Position numbers and translations under genes: made by a program
Part shown: positions 54,640 through 64,000 of the stretch, piece by piece
Position numbering within the stretch: position 1 is the stretch's first letter
Layout of the letters: each line of letters opens with the position of its first letter
The notes under the pieces: generated by a model
Seen by the model: the letters and a program-made list of their open reading frames with translations, nothing else
Database searches by the model: none
What the model was told of the DNA's origin: nothing
NCBI RefSeq assembly: GCF_029633865.1
Contig: NC_079215.1
Location: forward strand, 56,222,856 to 56,286,855
Reading direction: 5' to 3'
Origin: Lampris incognitus
Lineage: Eukaryota > Chordata > Actinopteri > Lampriformes > Lampridae
Length of the DNA: 64,000 nt

Positions 54640-55027
54640 TCTTAATTTATTTCTGATTTTTCCCTTTTTCTCCCAATTTAGTGGCCAATCGATCCCTATT
54701 TTAATTCAAACACCCAACCTTGTACTGCATGCGTTCGCCAACTGCATCTCTCCGGCCGGCAGTCTTGAAGGAGACGCCTCCCCACTTTCGTGACAAGGCG
54801 ACTCCAGGCCGAACCACTGCTTTTTCCGACACACACAGACACGCATACATGTGACGAACACAAGCCGACTCCACCCCCCTCCCGAAGACAGCGTTGCCAA
54901 TTGTTGCTGCTTCACCGAGTCCGGCCATAGTCGGATCTGACGCGACCGAGGCGCGAACCCCGGTCCCCAGTGGGCAACTGCATCAACACAAAGCCGATGC
55001 TTAGACCGCTACACCACCGCGGACGTT
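54640..55027 (-). mobile_element. tRNA-SINE family C, full length, inserted in the LINE
   Basis: Minus strand: gtccgcggtggtgtagcggt ctaagc (A box region), B box gggttcgcgcctcgg, then a body with gtggttcggcctggagtcgc, ending attgggagaaaaagggaaaa. Flanking aaaataattt/aaaataaattt suggests a target duplication. The end resembles family B's. Confidence 0.8.
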
Positions 55028-55571
55028 AAAATAAATTTTGGGTTATTTATTATTTTGTTATAAGGTCAGAAAAATTGAGCTGATCTAGCAGCACGAAGAG
55101 CACATTTATATACAAGTTTATTAGAGCAATGAAACCGAAAAGTTTCTTGCTTGGTTGTTCTCCCATTTGTGTTCAAGTTTTCTGTGTTTTTGTTTAAGAG
55201 ACTCGATTGTACCAGGGGTACAGGTTGTAGTCTAAGTTTCCTATTAGTCAGGGGGGGAAACTGAATTAAACGCATTTAGCAATGTGAGATTAAATTTGTT
55301 AGTATACTTTTTAAGGCAACAGAACTGATCTACAGAGGTTACAGCAGACTTGAGTTGCTCAGTGAGTTTATGAATGGTAGTTCAGTCAATACGATGGGTG
55401 GTGTAGGTTTCAGGGTGACTAGTAAGATGCCCAGACATTGCAACTTAAAAAAGGAAGCAAGCAGTGTCTGAAAGGACAGGAAGATGGGGTGAAATGGCTA
55501 GATCTGAGAAAGAGAGGCCACATGTCAAGACTAAGTCAAGCGTGTGGCCATAGAGGTGAGTAGGACCTACT

Positions 55572-55701
55572 CAACATGCTGTATAAAAACAGTATGAGAT
55601 CTAAGAAAGCTTTATTGAGTAGCTTGGATTTGTCATCAACATGCTGTATAAAAACAGTATGAGATCTAAGAAAGCTTTATTGAGTAGCTTGGATTTGTCA
55701 T
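55572..55701. repeat. 65-bp tandem duplication inside the LINE
   Basis: caacatgctgtataaaaaca through ggatttgtcat occurs twice in a row (55572-55636, 55637-55701) with almost no differences, so it is a recent local event. Confidence 0.92.
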
Positions 55702-57085
55702 TAATGTGAATATTAAAATACCCCATAATTAAAAGACTGTCCATCCATGTCAGTGTGTCACAAAGAAATGTAGAAAACTCTGATATAAGAATTGTAAATA
55801 AGGCCCTGGTGGTCAATATAAAATTGCCATATGAAATGACTGCACTCACATTCACTGATTATGACAGGGATTTTACTATAGTTGTGAAGGATAGGTTACC
55901 ATTGGGAGTTTTATCATTTGAATTTGTAAAAATTGGCCATGAGCCGGCAGGACCCTCTCTATCAAGAGTGGGTGTATTTAGAATCAAAATTAGGTTGTTA
56001 AGGTCTTGCTGGGATGTGAGTCAGAAGGAGTTAAAAGCTATATAGTTACAACAATTTGACACCAGTTGCCTGGTCCCTTTTCAGTTTGGATGTAAGCCAT
56101 CAGTTTTATGCAAATCATGCTTAGTCTAAAACAAATCAAAATGGCTGGTAAAACCATAACCTGTTGCTGTACAGAAGTTTTGCAACCACTGATGAAGGCT
56201 AAAAAGATGGCTAAAATGTTCAGATCTGGTCGACATAATGGGGATAGGATCAGATAGGATACAGTGTTTGCCCAGGCTCTCAATAGTTAATGCCAATGAT
56301 TCCATCTCACACTGGAGCTTAACTGACTTTCTCGACATGATTTATTCCTGCATGCACTATGACTGTGTGGACTGAAGGGTGACGCCCAATCAGCGTTGGT
56401 GAGAGTTTGATCAAATCTGCCACTTTGCCACCAGAAAGGCAATAGGTTACGGTACTGGGTAGATCCAAAAATCTAATAATGGAGTCACCCAAAACCAGAA
56501 CTTCAGGCTTATTATTGTTTCCAGTGCCACCATACATGGAGAGTTTGGGTGGAAGCTGGTGATTAGCAATCACCGGGCTAGCTATGCTAGTGACACTGGC
56601 ACTGCTGCAGGAGATGGCGTCATGGTCTGACAGTGGTGTGGGAAGGGTTGGCTGTATCAGCAGCCTTACCAGGTGCCCAAATGGAGTTATCTCTAGGATA
56701 AATACTACATAAGGACACTGAGGCTGATAGTCAGGGATGTTTGCCAATGGGAGAACTATTTCCGGAGCTAGAAGTGCTACGCGGGTAGCGCTTTTTGGAT
56801 GTTGCTGTAATTCGGTTTGCTACCAGAGAGTGAGAAAATGGGGAAATTGGGTCATCAGTGACCTCGGCCAGAGGAGCAAAGCAATTGAAGAGCTGAGGAG
56901 AATCATCTTCACCATTGGGGTTGTAGAGACGAAGGGAGAGTTTCCTCCTGCCTTTCACCACCGCTGCCCACGAGGAGCAGCTGAGAGTGAGGCTAGTTCC
57001 ACCCCCATGTAGCGTGGTTGCCGAGACCAATGGGGACCGACAGCCCAGCTGTTCCAGACTGGCTAACCAAGAAGAGACCTCCATT

Positions 57086-58196
57086 TTTCACTGGAGAAGA
57101 CCCATGATAAGAAACTCAATGGATCGCAACTCAATTTTTATGTCTGTGATTGTTGATGTCCTAGCCATTCTTTAGCGGGAGACTTCAATTGGACAGTCAG
57201 AGAGACAAGATCATCAAGGTAGGTTAAGGAGTCAACATAGGTAAGGAGATTGACCCAAGTTATCCTTCTAGTAACGTTAGCTGTCCATTTAGGTCATATA
57301 TTTACAGTCAATGCCAGCAGGGGAATGGAGTGTACTGTAGTATGTCACACGCAATCAGGCTAGTGAGATGATCCAGAGGCTGAACGCAGAAAACAGAAAG
57401 AAACTTCGGCAGCAGTGTTGAATTGTGCGAAATTACTCCGTTGTTCACTTGTAGCAGCCGTAGCAGTCAGATAAACAACCTCCATAAGATAAGATGCTGA
57501 GGTCCAAATTTAACGATGACAAACCGTGAAACTGGCTTGTGCTTTCTCAAACAACACTTACTGGCAATGGGCCCAGACGGGCCCGGCTGTGGTGATCCAG
57601 CTCTTGACGTTGGTATAGCTTGGTTCCCAGTTAACCAACAATATAAAATAACTTTGTAATCCATCTCTGACCCTGGCTGAAGTCGGGCAGGGATGTAGCT
57701 GGGACTGCTAGTGTAGTGTAAGAGAGACTAGGGCCATAGCACAAGTGGAAGTGCTGTGAAGCACCAAGGTTTTGCTGGCAATTCATTTCAGCGCCACATC
57801 AACAGAACATGCAACGAAATGTGATGAAAGCACAAGTCGCACCACAATGAAGGAGCTGAACAGAAAAGGAAAGCTATTTTGTAAAATGTTGGCAGTACAA
57901 AACACAGGGATTCACTTGAAGTGACAGATGGTTTATGTTATCTGCCAGCACACCTATCAGCACTGACAGACTGAGCCAGCACTAACAATTGTCAACACTG
58001 CTTCTTTGGCACAACTACATCCAACAGATCCATTATTAACGTTATTAGCTGCAGCCGTGTCTACCCTGGCAAAAAATAATATACAAAAAGTTTTTTTCTG
58101 CCATGTCCTCTTTAACACTATGACCCCAGAGGTTTGTATTTGATGTTTATGTGAATTTATGCATGCTGTATGAGTGGCAGTAAACACAGATCTCTT
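57086..58196. other. No gene; possibly 5' region of the LINE
   Basis: Up to about 57700 the sequence may be the LINE's 5' UTR. The remainder is AT-rich without motifs. Confidence 0.4.
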
Positions 58197-58310
58197 TCAT
58201 CCATTATCTGAACCGCTTATCCTGCTCTCAGGGTCGCGGGGATGCTGGAGCCTATTCCAGCAGTCATTGGGCGGCAGGCGGGGAGACACCCTGGACAGGC
58301 CGCTAGGCCA
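58197..58310 (-). mobile_element. AFC-type SINE 3' tail
   Basis: ttcatccattatctgaaccg..ctctcagggtcgcgggg..gagacaccctggacaggccg. Confidence 0.8.
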
Positions 58311-58456
58311 TCTTTGTTTTCTGGAAAGTGGTGTATATTAAGAGACCGTGCCTGCATTGTTTCAGAGCTGTCTCAGAGGTTTCAGAGGTCCGTTTATTTA
58401 CCACACACAATCTAAAGCAAAAACTGAAATTATCTATAGGATACAGCCAAGTACTG

Positions 58457-58513
58457 CGTATTACTTGGCACAGGCCTCAGTTCACAGAACCGAGGCCTGT
58501 GCCAAGTAATACG
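58457..58513. repeat. Perfect 22-bp inverted repeat (hairpin) with 13-nt loop
   Basis: cgtattacttggcacaggcc tc (58457-58478) and its exact reverse complement (58492-58513). The inner agtt..aacc bases could extend pairing by a few more with bulges. No flanking transposon ends are visible. Confidence 0.92.
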
Positions 58514-58582
58514 GAGTGAATATGTGAACTGTTACTGCTCCCTGGCTAATGGACTTAGCCCGCATCTAGCTTTCATAAACTC

Positions 58583-58703
58583 CATCCATCCATCCATCCA
58601 TTAGCTGAACCGCTTATCCTGCTCTCAGGGTCGCGAGGATGCTGGAGCCTATTCCAGCAGTCATTGGGCGGCAGGCGGGGAGACACCCTGGACAGGCCGC
58701 CAT

Positions 58704-58734
<31 letters not shown>

Positions 58735-58966
58735 TTCATACCTAGGGACAATTTAATACGGCCAATTCACCTGATCTGCATGTCTTTGGACTGTGGGAGG
58801 AAACCGGAGCCCCCAGAGGAAACCCACACAGACTCAGGGAGAACATGCAAACGCCACACAGAGGACGACCCGGGACAACCCCCAAGGTTGGACTACCCCA
58901 GGGCTCGAACCCAGGACCTTCTTGCTGTGAGGCGACTGCGCTAACCACTGCGTTACCGTGCCGCCA
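58583..58966 (-). mobile_element. AFC-type tRNA-SINE, full length with perfect target duplication
   Basis: Minus-strand head ggcggcacggtaacgcagtg at 58966, B box gggttcgagccc, body, CA run (58706-58730), and a GGATGGATGG tail at 58583-58600. ctttcataaactc is repeated exactly at 58570-58582 and 58967-58979. Confidence 0.92.
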
Positions 58967-58979
58967 CTTTCATAAACTC

Positions 58980-59230
58980 TCACTTCACAAAGAACAAAAC
59001 TAGTGTAATTTACAGCTATGAATCAGTGTTTACTAAGCTGTGAAGAGGCATTATCTCTGTAGGCTGTACACCTTTTACTAAATGTTTTGTTTCAGACCTA
59101 ATAAAAACAGCAAACAAAGAGCTACAAGGTAGTTACACCGCTGTTGGCGAACACAACGCTGTAGAGTCCATAGAGAGACGGCTCACCATTATGCACTGCG
59201 ATTCACAAGTTGCACAGTGGTCCCACTGTG
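58980..59230. other. No gene recognised
   Basis: Short AT-rich spacer in the dtd1 intron. Confidence 0.5.
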
Positions 59231-59576
59231 TATATATTTTTTTCTTCATTTTTAAAATCCCGGCCAATTACCCAACTCTTCCGAGCCGTCCTGGTCTCTG
59301 CTTCCACCCCCTCCTGCCCATCCGGGGAGGGCTGCAGACTACCACACACCTCCTCCGATACATGTGGAGTCGGCAGCCGCTACTTTTCACCTGACAGTGA
59401 GGAGTTTCACCAGGGGGACGTAGCATGTGGGAGGATCACGCTTATCCCCCAACCCCCGAACAGGCACCCCGACCGACCAGAGGAGGCACTAGCGCAGCGA
59501 CCAGGACCACATACCCACATCAGGCTTCCCACCCGCAGACACAGCCAGTTGTGTGTGTAGGGACGCCTGACCAAGC
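59231..59576 (-). mobile_element. tRNA-SINE family B, head truncated
   Basis: Body and 3' end of family B: gcttggtcaggcgtccctac (59575-59556 on the minus strand), agtgcctcctctggtcggtc, gtccccctggtgaaactcct and a poly-T-side end near 59231. The A/B box head is missing. Confidence 0.8.
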
Positions 59577-59989
59577 CTTTTATAAGATGCCTTATATAAG
59601 TCAGCACCAGGGATGCGGCTTGAAAAAAATCTCAAATGTGCAAAACTATTTTCACTCAATCCGAGCACCTTTCGATTATTTAAAGATGTTTAGACTTCAG
59701 ATATTTTAAGATATTAAAATATCTGGAGATGTTTGGAATCTTTATTTTTACAAGGACGCACAATAAAAATTAGCTAAATATAAATTAAACATTTAGTTTA
59801 AAAAAAAATAACGGTATACTTGCTTAACATGAATTATTCATGAGCAGTTTTTTTTTTTTAACTGGCTGCAGAAGATATCAGAGCCATATTGGTTATATTT
59901 GTTTTTGGATGAGGTGTAGTTTAAAGTATACTGATCCAAGGCCTCCCGGTGCCCCAGTAGGCAGCGCCGTATGTTAGAATAAAATCCAA
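59577..59989. other. No gene recognised; AT-rich
   Basis: A and T runs near 59800-59860. No supported ORF. Confidence 0.5.
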
Positions 59990-60200
59990 GCCGGCCGCTC
60001 TGATGGCCGAGCGGAATAGACCGCCGTTCTTGCAATCCGCTCGTCATGTGGCTGGGGGGTTTAGATCCCAGACTCGCCGTAACCGGTCACGGCCAGAGGG
60101 TCCACGGGCTAAGGCATTCATTAGGCCACCCTTACCTGAGGGATAGTGGGTGTAGATCGGTGTAGCGTTCGGGGACTCGTCGTTCTCCGTTTTTCATTAG
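59990..60200 (+). mobile_element. tRNA-SINE family D (tRNA-Leu/Ser-like head)
   Basis: ctctgatggccgagcggaat agaccgcc matches the A-box end of class II tRNAs, and ggggtttagatcccag is a degraded B box. A body (aaccggtcacggccagaggg, cattcattaggccacccttac) follows. The tail is unclear. Confidence 0.7.
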
Positions 60201-60239
60201 AGGTCCAACACACATATTAGACTACTCTAAGGTTGGTGC

Positions 60240-60712
60240 ACTTAGAAAACTACAATGCATCTAAGATGTAGCTCAAGTCCACGTCTAAGTTTGTCTTCAT
60301 TTAATGGCTGGGAGAGCTGGTGCTGGATCGGGTCGGAGAACTTGGTCTGCTGCGTCCTGTGGGCCCAAGGATCACGACTCTGACCGGAGCTGCGCCCAAA
60401 CAGGAAACACCGAGGGCGGTCTGACAGGATGCGGAAGCGGGGCAGGCTAAGCTAACTGCTAGCACATGCAGACAGACAGTTGTGGCAGTCATCCTGGCTG
60501 GTGTTCGTTCTCCCGGACAGTGAATTTTTTTATTTTATTTATTTTATTTTTAGTTTAGATATATGTGGTAGTTTGGATATGTGTTCTTATAGTTCTTGGA
60601 TGTGTTTTGTCTTGGTGTTGTACTGCTGTGGGCTGGGGGGAAACGGTGTCCCGTTTCATTTCATGTGCGCAAGTGCATTAAAGGCAATGACAAATAAAGT
60701 GTTTCTGATTTC
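60240..60712 (+). repeat. Unidentified dispersed repeat X, copy 3
   Basis: Longest clean copy: ggctgggagagctggtgctg, gcgcccaaacaggaaacacc, gcaggctaagctaactgcta, then cgtttcatttcatgtgcgc and a closing gacaaataaagtgtttctga, which looks like a polyadenylated 3' end (aataaa). Confidence 0.72.
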
Positions 60713-61492
60713 TGAAGTGTAGTGATCATTATTCATGTCAGAACCTAGAGTTGAACCCTCTGAAGGTTTCTTGGGTGCAATTAAAATAAACACATATCAT
60801 TAGAGGTACCTAATACCTGACAGGTACACATGCTTTCCACTCACATCCAAGCAGCTCTTACACATTTCTTTAGTCACTCGATCAAAAAATAGTACTTGGG
60901 ATTGTTATGTCAAAACCTGTGTTGGTGAAAGCATCCCTGATCAAGTCAGCAAAGATGACCTCAGTCAGCAGGACCAGCACTCTTCTCTGATGGTGCTGCG
61001 TGAGCACACACCCTCATCTATTCTCTCCTCCTCTGGAGCTATTCTAGAACGTCATATGATCACTTCAATGAGGCTACTGTGATGACTGCGTACACTGCCA
61101 CTCTCTCTCACCCCCCCCCCCCACCACCACACACACACACACACACACACACAACCATTCTGAGCTTTACACAGTGAGGCTAGTCAATGCCTTGGGTTAC
61201 ACCACCTCTCTCAGTCTCTCTTTCTATTACGGTCCATAAAACACGTCACTAGAGGAATATATATGTAGGTATGCCATCGCTCACAGGACGACTGAGAAGA
61301 ATTCACAAAAAAATGACTGTAAACACAGCTAGTAAAACTTTCACAGTAGCCAATAAATATTCATGAAGTGAGTGTCACGTTAAAAAAACGCAACATTGCA
61401 TAAGATGCTGCATTATTCATGCAGCACGAGTCAGACACAAAAAAAATGTGTCATCCCCACGTGAACCCAGCCTGTGGTGGTGCCAAACTACC
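60713..61492. other. No gene; poly-C/CA run near 61110-61152
   Basis: Simple repeats and unique sequence without coding signal. Confidence 0.5.
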
Positions 61493-62765
61493 GCCTCATT
61501 TTATACTGTAACATCATGTAAATAAACCACTACCTCACTTTATACTGTAACATCATGTAAATAAGCTACCGCCTCACTTTATACTGTAACATCATGTAAA
61601 TTAACTACCGCCTCACTTTATTCTGTAACATCATGTAAATAAACTACCGTCCCACTTTATACTGTAACATCATGTAAATAAACTACCGTCCCACCTTATA
61701 CTGTAACATCATGTAAATAAACTACCTTCCCACTTTATACTGTAACATCATGTAAATAAACTACCGTCCCACCTTATACTGTAACATCATGTAAATAAAC
61801 TACCGTCCCACCTTATACTGTAACATCATGTAAATAAACTACCGTCCCACCTTATACTGTAACATCATGTAAATAAACTACGGTCTCACTTTATAATGTA
61901 ACATCATGTAAATAAACTACCGTCCCACCTTATACTGTAACATCATGTAAATAAACTACGGTCTCACTTTATACTGCAACATCATGTAAATAAACTACCG
62001 TCCCACTTTATACTGTAACATCATGTAAATAAACTACCGTCCCACCTTATACTGTAACATCATGTAAATAAACTACGGTCTCACTTTATACTGCAACATC
62101 ATGTAGATAAACTACCGTCTCACTTTATACTGTAACATCATGTAAATAAACTACTGTCCCACTTTATAATGTAACATCATGTAATGTCACATCATGTAAA
62201 TAAACTACCATCTCACTTTATAATATAATATCATGTAAACAAACTACCGCCCCACTTTATAATGTAACATCATGTAATGTCACATCATGTAAATAAACTA
62301 CCATCTCACTTTATAATGTAACATCATGTAAATAAACTACCATCTCACTTTATAATGTAACATCATGTAAATAAACTACCGTCTCACTTTATACTGTAAC
62401 ATCATGTAAATAAACTACCATCCCACTTTATAATGTAACATCATGTAAATAAACTACCGTCTCACTTTATACTGTAACATCATGTAAATAAACTACCATC
62501 CCACTTTATAATGTAACATCATGTAAATAAACTATCGTCTCATTTTATAATGTAACATCATGTAACTAAACTACCGTCTCACTTCATACTGTAACATCAT
62601 GTAAATAAACTACCGCCTCATTTTGTAATGTAACATCATGTAAATAAACTACCACCTCACTTTATAATGTAACATCATGTAAATAAACTACCGTCTCACT
62701 TTATAATGTAACATCATGTAAATAAACTACCGTCTCACTTTATAATGTAACATCATGTAAATAAA
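61493..62765. repeat. 39-bp minisatellite, about 32 copies
   Basis: Unit catcatgtaaataaactacc plus gtctcactttataatgtaa, with block-wise variants (gtcccacctt, ggtctcactt, ccatctcactt). Two units carry an extra catcatgtaatgtca piece (about 62170 and 62270). Each unit contains AATAAA and GTAAATA. Confidence 0.95.
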
Positions 62766-62839
62766 ATGGAGTGGGAGAGGCTCTCTTCACACACAGCCAA
62801 ATGGTTCAGACAGACAGACCGGCCGATAGATAGATAGTT

Positions 62840-64000
62840 TACAAGGCCGGTGGAATTTGTTTTCGGAACAATATCTACAAACTCTGCAGCACAACACATA
62901 CATGTACAACAGCAAACACTCCACATATCATGAAAATGCAGTGATACAGAACACATTACACACAACTATACATACAATAGGTGAACGGTATACATGCATA
63001 TGCATATGTACACCAGTGGTGTGTGAGGAGGGGACTAGAGGGAGGAGTTCAGAGTCCTGATAACTAGGGGGAAAAAGCTGTTTGTGAAGTGTTTAGTCTT
63101 AGTGGACGTGACCTGTAGTGCCTCCCTGAGGGAAGGAGCTGGAAGAGGTGTTGAGCAGGATGTGAGGGGTCGGAGATGATCTTCTTTGCTCACTTTACAG
63201 TCCGGTGATTGTGTAGAAATTCAACTGACGGGAGTGGGTTGCCTATGATTTTGGATGCCTTGTTGACAATCCGCTGCAGTTTTTTCATGTTCGACTGTCC
63301 ATGCTGCCGTACCATACTGTAATAGAAGATGTTATGATGGGCTCAGTGATGGGTGAGTAGAACAGAACAAGAAGCTGCTGTTTGAGCCGGTATTTTTTAA
63401 ATTGCATAAGGAAGTAAAGTCATTGTTGAGCTTCTGTAATGATATGTTCATTATTAGCTTTCCACTTCAGGTTATTGCGGATGTATGTTCTGTGGAATTC
63501 AAAAGAGTCGGTGGTGGTGATGGGATCTCTGTCTACTTGTATGGGTGTTTTGGGATTTGGCATGCATCGGAAGTCAATAATGAATTGCTGGGCTTTGTCT
63601 GTATTAAGCAGGAGGTCATTGTTTGCGTACCAAGTGACAGCTTGGTCCACTTCAATGCAGTACTGAGTTTCATCACTGTTGGCGATGAGGCCTATGGTTG
63701 TCACCGGTGTATTTCATTATTTGTACAGAACTGTGCATGGATGTTAAGTGGGTGGTGTAACATGAGAAGAGCCAGGGGGAGAGAACACAGCACTGAGAAG
63801 CTCCTGTACTGAGGGTAAAAGGGTGTTTGGTTAGGTTATTAACCTTCAACCTCTGTGGCCTGTTCCACAGGAAGTTCTGAATCCAGTGGCATATGGCTGG
63901 GTCAATGTTCATGTCCAAGAGTATGGTAAAGAGTTTGAGCAGGTCAGTGGAGCTCAAGGTGGAACTAAAGTCTATGAACAAGAAGCATGTGTAGATGTTT
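62840..64000 (-). pseudogene. L2-group LINE, third subfamily, running off the window end
   Basis: The minus strand reads MFIDFSSTLSSTDLLKLF, LWNRPQRLKVNNLTKHPFTL and STGASQCCVLSPWLFSCYTT (reverse-transcriptase motifs with Q-G-C changed to Q-C-C), then DQAVTWYANNDLLLNTDKAQ, IIDFRCMPNPKTPIQVD and, in the 3' part, VRQHGQSNMKKLQRIVNKAS-like residues. The likely 3' UTR is 62840-63060. Several frameshifts. Confidence 0.78.

Larger units (their letters stand above)
53590..57085 (-). pseudogene. Long L2/CR1-group LINE with ORF1 esterase domain, decayed
   Basis: Minus-strand order: an ORF1 start-like segment (57084-56731, with SSWAAVVKGRRKLSL); an SGNH-type esterase (56530-56070: VLVLGDSIIRFLDLPST, HTVIVHAGINHV, then ESLGKHCILSDPIPI and LHQWLQNFCTATGYGF); an APE endonuclease part (55855-55600: FLCDTLTWMDSLLIMGYFNI, with D to Y in the GDFN box); a linker (54620-54380); and the reverse transcriptase (54370-53640: SSFKTGVIRPLVKKHNLDPD, LNSNYRPTTNLSFFSKLL and SYGGPQGSVLGLILFCIYML). 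An ORF1 esterase is a known feature of CR1/L2-type elements. Many shifts; split by a family C SINE. Confidence 0.82.

Overview
The window is nuclear DNA of a teleost fish, probably a percomorph. It has dense CA/GT microsatellites, fish-type tRNA-derived SINEs, 5'-truncated LINEs of several clades (L2/CR1-like, RTE-like, R2/R4-like, L1-like), a Tc1-like element, a hAT, an ISL2EU/Harbinger-like transposon and Penelope-like elements. One 200-base run of N (2691-2890) is an assembly gap inside a CA tract.

Host genes are sparse and all on the minus strand. The last coding exon of dtd1 (D-aminoacyl-tRNA deacylase 1) is at 50539-50694. About 11 kb further along the same strand lies the start of a potassium-dependent Na/Ca exchanger, best matched to slc24a3: exon 1 at 39232-39424 in a CpG-rich block and exon 2 at 35448-35576, with compatible splice phases. 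DTD1 followed by SLC24A3 in the same orientation is also the human chromosome 20 order, so the exon calls support each other. Sequence above 50.7 kb is then the last dtd1 intron, 35.6-39.2 kb is slc24a3 intron 1, and sequence below 35.4 kb is presumably slc24a3 intron 2 (no third exon was found).

Layout: 0-3 kb, old repeats and the gap; 3.0-3.5 kb, a complete miniature LTR element inside a Penelope terminal repeat; 3.9-5.8 kb, an almost complete ISL2EU transposon; 7.4-10.5 kb, RTE fragments and a Penelope copy; 13.4-14.9 kb, a Tc1-like element with nested insertions; 15.6-18 kb, a decayed LINE with a restriction-like endonuclease; 22.2-24.1 kb, a hAT with one intron abutting an L1-like fragment; 24.9-27 kb, two RTE copies inserted successively at one target; 29-35 kb, L2 and SINE debris; 35.4-39.5 kb, slc24a3 exons with three more miniature LTR insertions in intron 1; 40.2-40.9, 46.9-47.4 and 61.5-62.8 kb, minisatellites with 31-, 47- and 39-bp units; 50.8-52.0 kb, a Penelope copy beside the dtd1 exon; 53.6-57.1 kb, a long L2/CR1-type LINE with an ORF1 esterase domain; 62.8-64 kb, another L2 copy running off the end.

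The most interesting system is a pair of related miniature LTR retrotransposons (TRIM-like) at 3052-3475, 37129-37239, 38124-38410 and 38667-38823. Their LTRs are about 110-157 bp, run TG...CA, and contain a tRNA-like A box and B box inside the LTR. Primer-binding sites match tRNA-Leu 3' ends, and all four insertions have 4-bp target duplications.
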